Part shown: positions 24,922 to 34,108 of the stretch, one piece after another
How the letters are laid out: each line of letters begins with the position of its first letter
How positions within the stretch are numbered: position 1 is the first letter of the stretch
DNA from: CAYNQK01 sp964470375
GTDB lineage: Bacteria > Spirochaetota > Spirochaetia > Treponematales > JBGSOB01
Direction: 5' to 3'
Assembly: GCA_964470375.1 (NCBI GenBank)
Contig: CAYYCP010000002.1
Location: 35,379 to 99,378 of the forward strand
DNA length: 64,000 nucleotides
The notes under the pieces: model-generated
Seen by the model: the letters and a program-made list of their open reading frames with translations, nothing else
Told to the model about the DNA's origin: nothing
The model's database searches: none
Made by a program: the position numbers and the translations under genes

Positions 24922-25784
24922 AAAAGTACGTCGAACGCCTGCTCATATTCTTTTTGGGGTTGCCGGCGGTAGCGGGGATCATCATCTTCCTTCCCCAGGC
25001 CCGTAACCTCGGAATCGTCTCGGTGATATGCATCTTCTCAGGCCTGGGGGGCATGGAAGCGGCCGGATTCTTCAGGCGGGGCCGCAGCACTTCCTCGCGG
25101 ACCATGGGCTTCATCTCGGGCTTCCTTGTCCCAGCTATGGAATTCCTCATGGCCCCCGGATACATCCTGGCGAACCCGGAGGGTTTTTCGGGTGGATTGT
25201 GCGCCTCGGCTGCCCTGTGCATGGTCATCCTGGCGCGCTTGGCCTTCAGCAGGGCATCCGAGCTGGACGCCATTTTAGATCGAGCCCTGCCCTGGCTCTT
25301 CCCCATCATCTATCCAGGCGCCCTGAGCACATTCCTAGTGCGCATTGGGGCCCTGGAGGGGGGACAGGCCTATTATCTCCTCTTCTTCGCCATGGTCTTC
25401 GGGAATGATTCACTGGCATGGGCATTCGGCATGCTCCTGGGAAGGCGCCGAAACATCGTGCCTGCTAGCCCCAACAAGTCCGTGGCCGGCTTTATCGGCG
25501 GCATCCTGGCCTCCCTTATCATCGGCGTCCTCGGTGGACTCCTCTTCCCGGATAGAGTGGGAGGCGGGGCACTGGCCTGGGGCCTGTCCGGATTGGTCGT
25601 GGGCGTCGCCGCCATCCTGGGCGACCTGGCCGAATCCGGGCTGAAGCGGGCCTCCGGCCTCAAGGACTCGGGGAGCATCATCATCGGGCGCGGCGGTGTC
25701 CTGGATTCCATCGACTCCATCCTCTTCGCCGCCCCGGTATTCCTGGCCTGCGCCCTGACCCTGGAGGCCCTCGCAAAGGCATGA
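24918..25784 (+). CDS. cdsA: Phosphatidate cytidylyltransferase
   Basis: 288 residues with about eight membrane segments. The C-terminal CDP-alcohol signature is visible as LKDSGSIIIGRGGVLDSIDS, in which the usual H-G-G and D-R-x-D become R-G-G and D-S-I-D, while the catalytic K-D and both outer Asp residues remain. It makes CDP-diacylglycerol for phospholipid synthesis. It overlaps uppS and dxr by four bases each. Confidence 0.92.
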   Translation: MKKYVERLLIFFLGLPAVAGIIIFLPQARNLGIVSVICIFSGLGGMEAAGFFRRGRSTSSRTMGFISGFLVPAMEFLMAPGYILANPEGFSGGLCASAALCMVILARLAFSRASELDAILDRALPWLFPIIYPGALSTFLVRIGALEGGQAYYLLFFAMVFGNDSLAWAFGMLLGRRRNIVPASPNKSVAGFIGGILASLIIGVLGGLLFPDRVGGGALAWGLSGLVVGVAAILGDLAESGLKRASGLKDSGSIIIGRGGVLDSIDSILFAAPVFLACALTLEALAKA

Positions 25785-26920
25785 GGCGGAAGCGGATCAT
25801 TCTACTCGGATCTTCGGGCTCCATCGGTTCTTCCACGCTCGATGTCATCCGGGCCCATCCCGGGCGGCTGGAGCTCGTCGCAGCCAGCGCCCACCGCAAC
25901 GAAGGGCTCCTCAAGAGCCTGTGTTCCGAATTCTCAATAGAGGCTACCTGTCTCTCCGGGACTCCCGGCCCCGGGCACCATCCAGAATACCGAGGCCGAG
26001 AGGGTATCCTGGAGATGATACGGGCTGTAGAGGCCGACATAGTCCTCAACGCCATCCCGGGTGCGGCCGGCATGGACGCATCCCTGGCGGCCGCGGAAGC
26101 CGGCATGGACCTGGCCCTGGCTAATAAAGAATCTATGGTCTGCGCCGGGAGCTTCATCCGGGAGGCATTGGCAAGAAAGGGCGGATGTCTCTTGCCTGTG
26201 GACTCCGAGCACTCGGCCCTCTTCTGCCTCATCCACGCCTTGGGCGATCAGGGTATCGCCGAGGCTGTACTGACTGCCTCGGGCGGCCCATTCCGGGACC
26301 TACCCCTCGACGCGCTGGCCACCGTGGACGCGACTCAGGCCCTTGCCCACCCCACCTGGTCTATGGGGACCAAGGTGACCCTGGATTCGGCCACTATGGC
26401 CAATAAGGGCCTAGAGGTCATGGAAGCCATGGAGCTTTTCGGCCTGCCCTTGGAGCGGATCAGGGTCCTCATCCACCCGGAGAGCCGGGTCCATGCACTC
26501 GTCCGCCTCGGTGACGGGGGCCTGTACGCCCAGATATCAAAACCGGACATGCGCCTCCCCATCCAGACCGCCTTACTCTGGCCCGAGCGGTCGGATTGCG
26601 CCTTCGGGCGCCTGGACCTAGCCGGCGGGAGCCTCAGCTTCCGTGAGGTCGACCCGGGGCGCTATCCCCTCTTCAACCTGGCCCTGGAGGCGGCCCGCCT
26701 GGGCGGCGGCTACCCAGTCGCCTTCAACGCCGCCAATGAGGTAGCCGGCGAGCTTTTCCTTGCGGGGCGCATTGGGTATCTTGGGATGGCTCACATCGTG
26801 GAAGCGGCCCTCGCCGGAGACTTCGGCGCGGCGCCCGCCAATATCGGCGGGGTCCATGAAATCGACGGAGCGGCCAGGGCGGCGGCCCTGGCCGCCTGGC
26901 GGAAAGAGGCTGGCGCGTGA
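25781..26920 (+). CDS. dxr: 1-deoxy-D-xylulose-5-phosphate reductoisomerase
   Basis: 379 residues. NADPH-binding ILLGSSGSIGSSTLDV opens the protein, followed by LANKESMVCAG, PVDSEHSALFC and TASGGPFRD, the metal- and substrate-binding motifs. It commits carbon to MEP-pathway isoprenoids, the precursor supply for uppS two genes upstream. ATGA overlap with cdsA, GTGA with rseP. Confidence 0.96.
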   Translation: MRRKRIILLGSSGSIGSSTLDVIRAHPGRLELVAASAHRNEGLLKSLCSEFSIEATCLSGTPGPGHHPEYRGREGILEMIRAVEADIVLNAIPGAAGMDASLAAAEAGMDLALANKESMVCAGSFIREALARKGGCLLPVDSEHSALFCLIHALGDQGIAEAVLTASGGPFRDLPLDALATVDATQALAHPTWSMGTKVTLDSATMANKGLEVMEAMELFGLPLERIRVLIHPESRVHALVRLGDGGLYAQISKPDMRLPIQTALLWPERSDCAFGRLDLAGGSLSFREVDPGRYPLFNLALEAARLGGGYPVAFNAANEVAGELFLAGRIGYLGMAHIVEAALAGDFGAAPANIGGVHEIDGAARAAALAAWRKEAGA

Positions 26921-28260
26921 AATTCGTCTTGGGGCTTTTCTTTCTCTCCCTGGTGGTCTTCGCCCATGAGCTTGGGCACTTCATAGCCGCCAAGATTGTC
27001 GGGATCAAGGTGTTGCGCTTCTCCATCGGTATCGGGAAGCGCCTCATCGGCTTCAGCTTCCGCGGCACGGATTACTGTGTGTCCCTCCTCCCCATCGGGG
27101 GCTACTGCAAGATGAGCGGAGAAGACAGCTTCCTGAAGGCCCTTGGCAAGGGTGACGCTGAGGCTGTCCATCCGCCCGGATCCTTCTACGGGGCCCATCC
27201 CCTGAAACGGATATTCGTCAGCTTCATGGGACCCTTCTTCAATTTTCTCTTTTCAGTGGTCGCCCTGTCAGTCCTGTGGACGGTAGGCTTCAGCATCAAA
27301 AGTCCCGGGAATCGCATCATCCTGGCCGGGGACATCGATCCGGTGGCCGGTGGATCTCCCGCCCAGCTGGCCGGCCTTCTCAGCGGCGACCGCATAGTGG
27401 AGATAAACGGAAAGGCAACCGATTTTTCCTTCCAGATCCGCGAGATAGTGGAGGCCAGCGCCGGCAAAAGCCTGTCCCTTAAGGTCCAACGAGGCCAGGA
27501 ATCCCTGGATATCGATGTGACACCCGCCCTCGATCCATCATCCGGGACGGGACGCATGGGTATCTATTTCTGGGTCGAGCCGAAGCTCGGGCCGGTGGCC
27601 AAGGGCGGGCCGGCCGCGCGGGCCGGCTTGATGCCGGGCGATCTGATAACGGCCGTTGACGGCAAGGCGGTGAATTCCAGCGCCGACATCGCCCCGGCCC
27701 TGAGCGGCCGGCCTCTGTCCGCCCTGGTGAGCTACCAGCGCGGCGGTCAAGCGGCCGAGGCGGTGATCTATCCGGAGTACGGCCAGGATGGATCCATAGA
27801 CCTAGGCATGGACTTCGTCTACGAGGAATGGCGGTCTCCGCGCCTGGGTCTCCTGGGCGGCCTGTCCAAGGGGCTAGCCGAATCCGTCCAGGAGCTGGCT
27901 GGCATCGTCCGCAGTCTGGGCCTCCTCTTCCGTTCGGATCCCCGCCGGAGTATGGCAGGCACTATACGCATCGCGTATATCGTGGGAGACGCCACCCAGG
28001 CGGGTTTCGCCGAGGGCGTCCGGAGCGGCCTGGCCTCCCTCCTGAGCACCCTGTCCATCATCAGTCTGTCTCTCCTCGTTACAAATCTCCTGCCCATTCC
28101 CCTCCTGGACGGCGGGCTGATCCTGATATTCTTGGTGGAGACAATACGGCGGAAGCCCCTCAAACCCAAGACCATCTACCGCTTGACTATGGCAGGCTTC
28201 TTCATCGTGGCCGCGATCTTCCTCTTTTCCCTCATCAATGATATCATCTTCTTCAGTTGA
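26917..28260 (+). CDS. rseP: RIP metalloprotease RseP (site-2 protease)
   Basis: 447 residues, GTG start overlapping the dxr stop. The zinc motif HELGH lies in the first membrane segment (residues ~17-21). Two PDZ-like regions (around ~130-190 and ~200-280) follow, and the LDG motif in PIPLLDGGLILIF lies in a late segment. It cleaves membrane-embedded substrates such as anti-sigma factors or signal-peptide remnants. Confidence 0.95.
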   Translation: MKFVLGLFFLSLVVFAHELGHFIAAKIVGIKVLRFSIGIGKRLIGFSFRGTDYCVSLLPIGGYCKMSGEDSFLKALGKGDAEAVHPPGSFYGAHPLKRIFVSFMGPFFNFLFSVVALSVLWTVGFSIKSPGNRIILAGDIDPVAGGSPAQLAGLLSGDRIVEINGKATDFSFQIREIVEASAGKSLSLKVQRGQESLDIDVTPALDPSSGTGRMGIYFWVEPKLGPVAKGGPAARAGLMPGDLITAVDGKAVNSSADIAPALSGRPLSALVSYQRGGQAAEAVIYPEYGQDGSIDLGMDFVYEEWRSPRLGLLGGLSKGLAESVQELAGIVRSLGLLFRSDPRRSMAGTIRIAYIVGDATQAGFAEGVRSGLASLLSTLSIISLSLLVTNLLPIPLLDGGLILIFLVETIRRKPLKPKTIYRLTMAGFFIVAAIFLFSLINDIIFFS

Positions 28261-28279
28261 TGATTTCAAAGGGGGGCAT

Positions 28280-28885
28280 ATGAAGAGCGTCAGCTGCATC
28301 TGCGAGAACGTCTTCGACGCCGAGGTTCCGGAGAGCATGGACCTGGACGCCTCGCCGGAGGCGGCCGCCTCCATTCTGGACGGCAGCTTCCTCAATTTCA
28401 CATGCCCCGCCTGCGGCAAGCTGCTTAAACCGGAATTCCGCATGCGGGTCACGGCACCCTCGCGCAAGCTGGATCTGGAATTTCTCCCGGAAGAAGATCG
28501 GGCCGCCTTCTATGCGGGCAAACTGTCCATCCCGGCCGGGCGGGAGTGCGTGATCGGCTTCCCCGAGCTCCTGGACCGCGTCCGTGTCGTCATGGCCGGC
28601 CTGGACCATAGGGCCGTCGAGGTGATGAAGTACGTCTACCTCAGCAAGGCCGAGGAGCAGAATCCCCACGCTGATATACAGGTATACTTCCACGGGTTGG
28701 AGGGGGACTCGCTGGTCTTCCACATCCTCGGAGTGGCTGAGGGACAGGTGGCTGTCATCAAGGCGGACAGGTCCATGTACGAGAGTGTCCAACGCGACCT
28801 GCCCGCCCGCTCAGGTCGCCCGCCCTTCTCCGCAATCCTGAGCCCGCCATACGTCTCCGTGCGCAAGCTGGACATGGAGGACTGA
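28280..28885 (+). CDS. CpXC-domain protein
   Basis: About 201 residues. SVSCICENVFDAEVPES and TCPACGKLL give the C-x-C...C-x-x-C zinc-binding arrangement of the CpXC domain (PF14353); the remainder is a mixed alpha/beta region without known motifs. Start ATG 28280 is preceded by GGGGGG; the longer open frame lies within rseP. It is common downstream of rseP in treponemes as I recall; function unknown. Confidence 0.75.
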   Translation: MKSVSCICENVFDAEVPESMDLDASPEAAASILDGSFLNFTCPACGKLLKPEFRMRVTAPSRKLDLEFLPEEDRAAFYAGKLSIPAGRECVIGFPELLDRVRVVMAGLDHRAVEVMKYVYLSKAEEQNPHADIQVYFHGLEGDSLVFHILGVAEGQVAVIKADRSMYESVQRDLPARSGRPPFSAILSPPYVSVRKLDMED

Positions 28886-28886
28886 G

Positions 28887-30920
28887 GTGTGCAGGGGGCG
28901 TGCCCTCCTCATCGGCCTCTGCCTCATGGCATGCGCCTCCCTCTTGCATGGTCAGGGGCAGAGCGGCTTCTCGGGCCGAGCCCTCAGCTTGGCCTATCTG
29001 GATGAGAGCGGGCTCTTTCTCATAGGCGAAGCCGGGGGCTTCATAAGTCTCTACGACCCAGACACGCGGAGCCTCGTCAGGCGTTTCCAGGTGGCCCAGG
29101 GCAGCCTGCGACTCATAGCCGCCCGTGAAGGCAGCTCGGACTTCGTGCTTGTCGACTCCTCCGCCTACCAGGGGCCTGTTCTCAAATGCTATCGTTACGC
29201 CGACGGACTCCTGGAGGAGCGCTTCGAGGCCATACCCCTCAGTGAGAGCCCGGCCGCCCTGGCTATCTCACCCAAGGGCGGCCTCATTGGCCTGGCTTTG
29301 AAGGACGCGACAGGGTATGCCCTCTTGGATGGCGCTGACGGCTCCCCCATCTCCCTGCCCTACCAAGCCGGCCCCAGTTCCTTTATCACCCTAGGCTCCT
29401 CGGAAACCAGCATGCTCCTCTACGCCAACAACGGGCGCCTTGTCTATGTCGGCATCCCCTCCGGCAAGGTCATGCTTGAGGTGCGCAGTCTCCAGGGCCT
29501 CTCCAACCTAAGACTCAGCCGGGACAAAAAGAGCATCTACGCTATCAGCGCCTCCGGCGAACTCCTTTCCATAGACGCCCAGAGCGGCAGAACGCGCCGG
29601 AATTACGGCATCAAGGGTTGCCTGGCCTTCGAGCTGGGAGAAGGGGACGCACCCATCCTCGTTTCCACCACGACGGGAGGCCTTTTCCTCCTGCCCACCG
29701 ATGGTCCCTCACAGACCCTGCCCTACCAGCTTCCCCCCGTGGCCCGGCTGGCAGTGGGAAGCGGGAGCGCCCTCATCGCTTCCGAAGAGGGTCAGGTCTG
29801 GGCCCTCAAACCAGATAACCCCGATGGACTCACGCCCATCCAGGCCGAAGCCTTTGTCCCCCTCTTCGACGCCTGCGCCCTGAATGGCATCCAGGAGGGG
29901 CGGTCGGCCTTCCTCCTCGCCACTGCTGCGGGTTTCTTCGCCTTGAGCCTTCCGCATCCCGGGAGCTTGGGGCTTGGGGAGGGGGTTCACGACGAGGAGA
30001 CCCTCGATGCACTGCCAACAGGCAGCCAGCAAAAAGGAAACGACAGTCAACTGGATGAAGCCCTCTCCTTCCGTCCACTCATCGGCGGGGAGGGTATGGC
30101 AGGCATAGAGGAAGTCGCCCTGGCCGCCTCGGGCGGCATGGCCTGGGCAGCCCTGGACGCCGCAGAGGGCAGCCGGATCATAGCCATTGACGTCCGCGGG
30201 GGGACGGAGAGGGAAGTCGCCGACTCGCCTTCGCGCCTGCGATCCATCACCGCCGCCCTTCCCGGCGCCATCGCCGTTTACGAGAACCGAAGCGCTGCCA
30301 TCCTGAGCCCTGCGGGAATCCTGCGCTCCTGGCAGCCCATACCCGGCCTGCATTGCGGCCTATGGACGGACAAGGACAGAATCCTCTTCGCTAAGAATCT
30401 AGGCGGAGGCCTTCCGGCCGTCCTTCTCCTGTCCAAATCCTCTACGGGCGAACTCGTTCCCCTCAGGCATGAGGCACTCTCGGTTTTCAAGCTTTTCCCC
30501 GACGCCCGATCCGGCATGGCCTGGGGCCTGGGCATCATTGAGGAGGGGGGCGCGACAAATACCGCGCTTTGGTCACTGACTATGGAGCCCTTCAGAGCCA
30601 TCCTGGAAGCCAAGGCGCCTGGCGAGCGCTTCGAAGCTGACCTAGTCACCCTGTCCGACGGGGGGGCGGCCTACACATTCGGAGATCGATTCATTATGAG
30701 GGTTGGCGGGGATGCACAGGCCGAGGTTCTGGGTTTCTGCAGGTCTTATCCGCGTAGGCTGAGGGCTTCAGAGGGCATCCTCATGGCGATCGAGCGGGAT
30801 GACAGCTTCGAGCTCTTTGACGATGTGAACGGTTCGATCCTGGGGCGCTACGCCTTCCTCCCGGGAGAGGGGCTCATCCGTCTGGACGGGGCTCCCCGAG
30901 GGGAACCGCAGGGGCCCTGA
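28887..30920 (+). CDS. Exported beta-propeller (WD/PQQ-like) protein
   Basis: 677 residues, GTG start with GGAGG 6 bases upstream and 1 base after the CpXC stop. The signal region (RALLIGLCLMACASLLHG) could be a signal peptidase I site or a relaxed lipobox (LMAC). The rest is repeated ~40-residue beta-sheet blades, such as GLFLIGEAGGFISLYDPDT and SIYAISASGELLSIDAQSG, over two probable propellers interrupted near residue 370-400 by a polar low-complexity stretch. Likely periplasmic or surface located. No catalytic motif seen. Confidence 0.7.
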   Translation: MCRGRALLIGLCLMACASLLHGQGQSGFSGRALSLAYLDESGLFLIGEAGGFISLYDPDTRSLVRRFQVAQGSLRLIAAREGSSDFVLVDSSAYQGPVLKCYRYADGLLEERFEAIPLSESPAALAISPKGGLIGLALKDATGYALLDGADGSPISLPYQAGPSSFITLGSSETSMLLYANNGRLVYVGIPSGKVMLEVRSLQGLSNLRLSRDKKSIYAISASGELLSIDAQSGRTRRNYGIKGCLAFELGEGDAPILVSTTTGGLFLLPTDGPSQTLPYQLPPVARLAVGSGSALIASEEGQVWALKPDNPDGLTPIQAEAFVPLFDACALNGIQEGRSAFLLATAAGFFALSLPHPGSLGLGEGVHDEETLDALPTGSQQKGNDSQLDEALSFRPLIGGEGMAGIEEVALAASGGMAWAALDAAEGSRIIAIDVRGGTEREVADSPSRLRSITAALPGAIAVYENRSAAILSPAGILRSWQPIPGLHCGLWTDKDRILFAKNLGGGLPAVLLLSKSSTGELVPLRHEALSVFKLFPDARSGMAWGLGIIEEGGATNTALWSLTMEPFRAILEAKAPGERFEADLVTLSDGGAAYTFGDRFIMRVGGDAQAEVLGFCRSYPRRLRASEGILMAIERDDSFELFDDVNGSILGRYAFLPGEGLIRLDGAPRGEPQGP

Positions 30921-30935
30921 ACATATGAGAGGGAT

Positions 30936-31241
30936 TCAATCGTGGGAGGGATTCTGGGAGATGCGGGCGATGGCCTCCTCAACGGCCTCGGCCACTTGGC
31001 GCCCGTAGTCGCCCCCGTCCATGGACTGGGTGTAGAGGGAGCCGAGCAGGGACACGCGGTAGAGGGGCTTGAGCTTGTTGAGTGCGTAAGCGGCCATGTC
31101 AAGGACGCAGTCCTGGCAGGTGCAGATGCCGGGATACTCGCCTGAGTCTATGCGCGCACCCAACTCCTGGATGACCATCCGCTCGCCTTCATTGGCCAAG
31201 ATGGAGAAGTCGTAGCGGCGCCGGAAATCCTCGTGGGCCAT
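30936..31241 (-). CDS. ComFB-family late competence protein
   Basis: 101 residues. NEGERMVIQELGARID and PGICTCQDCVLDMAAYALN match the ComFB family (PF10719), with three Cys in CTCQDC suggesting a metal site. ComFB proteins were named for competence and more recently linked to cyclic-dinucleotide binding; no such role can be shown here. It lies 20 bases after dnaB and closes the rpsF-dnaB operon. Confidence 0.85.
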   Translation of the reverse strand: MAHEDFRRRYDFSILANEGERMVIQELGARIDSGEYPGICTCQDCVLDMAAYALNKLKPLYRVSLLGSLYTQSMDGGDYGRQVAEAVEEAIARISQNPSHD

Positions 31242-31261
31242 GCTGTCCTCCCAAGTGAATT

Positions 31262-32623
31262 CTAGGGCCTGTCCTGGGATTTGTCCAGGTTCTCAAAGCG
31301 GGTGTAGGCCGGGATGAACATGACATCCACCGTGCCGATGGGACCGTTGCGCTGCTTGGCGATGATGAGCTCGGTGGGGATGGGCGGATACTTCTCGGTG
31401 GATTTCTCGTCCATGCGCCGGTCGCTCTCGCGTTCACGGTGTAGGAACATGACCAAGTCGGCGTCCTGCTCCACGGAGCCGGACTCACGGATATCGGCCA
31501 GGGTAGGTTTCTTGCCCTCGGTCTCGCGCTTGAGCTGAGAAAGGGCCACGACCGGGATTTCCAGCTCTCGGGCCAAGGCCTTGAGAGATCGCGAAATTTC
31601 CGCGATCTGTTCGTGGCGCGGCAAGTCGGTGTTCTCCGAGGTCACTAAGGTCAGGTAGTCGATGAAGATGATCTTAACGCCCTTATCCGCTTTGAGGCGT
31701 CGGGCCAGGCTACGCAGATCGAGAAGTTTCATGTTGGGCATGTCTACGATGTAAAGGGGGGCCTCGTAGATCTTGCCGGCCGCGTCCACGATTCGGTCCA
31801 GCTCGGAGGACTTGAGCAGGCCTGTCCTGAGCTTCTCCGATGGTATGCGCGTCTCGGAGGAGATGAGGCGCTGCATCAGGGCCATGTCGGACATCTCCAG
31901 GGTGAAGAAGCCCACTGGTATGCCTCGGTCTATGGATATGTGCTGGGCCATGGTCAGGGCCATGGCCGTCTTGCCTACCGAGGGGCGGGCGCCGATGACG
32001 ATGAATTCCGAATTCTGGAAGCCGGAAGTCATGGCGTCCAGGGCCCGGAAGCCCGAGGGTATGCCGGTGTACTCGTTTTTGGACTGGCACAGCTTTTCGA
32101 TAGCTTCGATGGTCCTGGGCAGGATCTCCTGTACGCTCTTGTACATGACGTTCTGCTGATTGCGCAGGGCGTCGAAGATCTTTTTCTGCGCCTCCTCCAC
32201 GACCAGGCGGGCTTCCATGGACTCGTCATGGGCCTGGACGTGGATCTCCGCGGCTATCTTGAGCAGGCGCCGCCGTACGGCCTGCTCCTGGACTATCTTG
32301 GCGTAGTATTCGACATTGGCGCTGGAAGGCACCAGGGACGTAAGGTTGGCTATGTAACCCGGGCCGCCCGCGGCGTCCAGGTCCATAGCCAGCTTGAGCT
32401 CATCGGTCAGGGTGATCAGATCGGCTTTTTTGCCCTTGGCGTAGAGGCTGATGATGGCTCGGAAAATAACGCCATTGGCATTCTCGTAGAAATCGTCGGG
32501 CTGGACGTACCGGATCACCGCCGAAATGGCGTCGGGATCCAGGAGGAGGGCGCCGAGGGTGGCCCGTTCGGCGTCCTGGTTGTGGGGCGGTACCCTATCC
32601 TTGAGATCCTGGGGCCGCGCCAC
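31262..32623 (-). CDS. dnaB: Replicative DNA helicase DnaB
   Basis: 453 residues. The N-terminal primase-binding helical domain (PPHNQDAERATLGALLLD) is followed by the RecA-like motor with Walker A GARPSVGKTA and Walker B IIFIDYLTL, and the C-terminal KQRNGPIGT arginine-finger region. It unwinds the fork and recruits DnaG. It sits 6 bases after rplI in the operon rpsF-ssb-rpsR-rplI-dnaB. No intein or truncation. Confidence 0.96.
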   Translation of the reverse strand: MARPQDLKDRVPPHNQDAERATLGALLLDPDAISAVIRYVQPDDFYENANGVIFRAIISLYAKGKKADLITLTDELKLAMDLDAAGGPGYIANLTSLVPSSANVEYYAKIVQEQAVRRRLLKIAAEIHVQAHDESMEARLVVEEAQKKIFDALRNQQNVMYKSVQEILPRTIEAIEKLCQSKNEYTGIPSGFRALDAMTSGFQNSEFIVIGARPSVGKTAMALTMAQHISIDRGIPVGFFTLEMSDMALMQRLISSETRIPSEKLRTGLLKSSELDRIVDAAGKIYEAPLYIVDMPNMKLLDLRSLARRLKADKGVKIIFIDYLTLVTSENTDLPRHEQIAEISRSLKALARELEIPVVALSQLKRETEGKKPTLADIRESGSVEQDADLVMFLHRERESDRRMDEKSTEKYPPIPTELIIAKQRNGPIGTVDVMFIPAYTRFENLDKSQDRP

Positions 32624-32629
32624 GGCCGA

Positions 32630-33250
32630 TCAGGCCTCGCCCGTCTCCGGCGACCCCTGATCGGCCTCCCCCTCGGCGGCCATCGCCCCGGCTTCCGTGA
32701 GCTCGGAAGCACCGGCCTCAGATTCCTCGATCGGCTTCTCCTCGTGACGCTCCTCGCGCCTATGGCGACGCGGGCGCTCGGGGGCCGGCTCCGACTTTTT
32801 AGGCTCCTGCCCGATGATGGACAGGCGCATGACGGCCTCTTCCTTCTCGTAGAGGCGGATAGTGATCTTGTAGTTGCCGGCCGATTTGATTGTCTTGTCA
32901 GGGATCTCGATGTGCTTGCGGTCGACCTCGATGCCCTTCTTCAGCAACTCGTCTGCCACGGTCTGGCTGGTGACGGCGCCGAAGAGCTTGCCATTGGCGC
33001 TGGCGAGCATGGTCAGGCTGAACTCTTCGGCCTCTATGCGCTCCTTGAGCGAAGCCGAGGCGCGGCGCTTTTCTTCTTTGTGGGCCTCGATCTCGGCCTG
33101 GCGCTTGGCGAAGGCCGCAACCGTTCGAGGAGTGTGCGGAAGGGCGAATCCGCGCGGCAGGAGGAAATTGCGGGCATAGCCGTCCGCTACCACCTTGACG
33201 TCCCCCATCTCTCCGAGGTTCGGGACGTCTTGGCTCAATATGATCTTCAT
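32630..33250 (-). CDS. rplI: 50S ribosomal protein L9, C-terminally extended
   Basis: 206 residues versus about 150 in most bacteria. MKIILSQDVPNLGEMGDVK and GYARNFLLPRGFA mark the conserved N-domain, and the long helix and C-domain end near residue 150. A tail of about 55 Glu/Pro/Ala/Arg-rich residues follows. Organised as in treponemes between rpsR and dnaB. Confidence 0.95.
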   Translation of the reverse strand: MKIILSQDVPNLGEMGDVKVVADGYARNFLLPRGFALPHTPRTVAAFAKRQAEIEAHKEEKRRASASLKERIEAEEFSLTMLASANGKLFGAVTSQTVADELLKKGIEVDRKHIEIPDKTIKSAGNYKITIRLYEKEEAVMRLSIIGQEPKKSEPAPERPRRHRREERHEEKPIEESEAGASELTEAGAMAAEGEADQGSPETGEA

Positions 33251-33292
33251 GGCATGGGCTCCTTTTCCGTAGATAGCCTGTCTCGGCGCGTC

Positions 33293-33616
33293 TCAGTTCA
33301 CCACGTAGGGCAGCAACGCGATGACGCGGGCCATCTTGATAGCCGCCGCCAGCTCGCGCTGGTGCTTGGCGCAGCTGCCGGTGATCCGCCGCGGCAGGAT
33401 CTTGCCGCGTTCGGTGGTGAAGCGCCTGAGCGTGTCGGCGTCCTTGTAGTCTATCTTCAGCTTCTGGGTGCAGAACTTGCATACCTTCTTCTTGAAGAAA
33501 GGCTTGCTCCTGCCCCGACCGCCCGAGCGCTCCTCGCCCTCGCGCCTATCTCCAGAATCCGGACCGGCCTCCCTGGGCCTGCCCGGCTCTGCGTCTCGCA
33601 TCCTGTCGTCAGCCAT
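33293..33616 (-). CDS. rpsR: 30S ribosomal protein S18, N-terminally extended
   Basis: 107 residues versus about 75 in E. coli. The first ~35 are a charged Gly/Arg/Glu-rich extension. The conserved part starts at FFKKKVCKFC and contains DADTLRRFTTERGKILPRR. Two Cys in CKFC plus CAKH could bind zinc as in C+ forms of S18. Alternative internal starts cannot be excluded. Confidence 0.93.
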   Translation of the reverse strand: MADDRMRDAEPGRPREAGPDSGDRREGEERSGGRGRSKPFFKKKVCKFCTQKLKIDYKDADTLRRFTTERGKILPRRITGSCAKHQRELAAAIKMARVIALLPYVVN

Positions 33617-33630
33617 ATATCACCTCTATC

Positions 33631-34083
33631 TCAGAATGGTATGTCGTCGTTGAAATCGTCAGCGGGTTGGGCGGCCGAGCCCGGCTCCCCATGCTGCTCG
33701 CCTTCCGTGCGCTGCTGGCGCATGGACCCGCCGCGGTCGGAAAAACCGCCCGCGCCCGAGCCTCCGCCCAGGAGCTGGACGTTGCTGGCGTAGATCTCAA
33801 CCTTGCTGCGGCTCTGACCGTCCTGTTCCCAGCGGTTCTGGTGGAGCTCGCCCTCCACCGCCACTTGCTTGCCCTTCACGAGGTACTGATTGATGCTCTC
33901 TCCGCTCTTGCCGAACAGGACGATGTCGAAGAAGTTGGCCTCATCCACCCAATCGTCGCCTTGCTTTTTGCGGCGGTTGATGGCAAGCGAGAAGCGGCAG
34001 ATGGCGGCTCCGCCTGAGCTGTACTTCAGTTCGGCGTCGCGCGTCAGCCGGCCTATCAGGACTACGTGATTGACGTCGCTCAT
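33631..34083 (-). CDS. ssb: Single-stranded DNA-binding protein
   Basis: 150 residues. An OB-fold of ~105 residues starts NHVVLIGRLTRDAELKY. A Gly/Gln-rich linker follows, and the acidic tip DDFNDDIPF recruits replication and repair partners. Placed between rpsF and rpsR, the usual order. Confidence 0.96.
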   Translation of the reverse strand: MSDVNHVVLIGRLTRDAELKYSSGGAAICRFSLAINRRKKQGDDWVDEANFFDIVLFGKSGESINQYLVKGKQVAVEGELHQNRWEQDGQSRSKVEIYASNVQLLGGGSGAGGFSDRGGSMRQQRTEGEQHGEPGSAAQPADDFNDDIPF

Positions 34084-34108
34084 GGTCCGCCCCCTGCCCC
34101 CGGAGGGG

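Noticed and set aside
31940..33793. A 617-codon open frame antisense to dnaB, rplI, rpsR and ssb
   Set aside because: It crosses four well-identified genes on the other strand; a GC-driven shadow.
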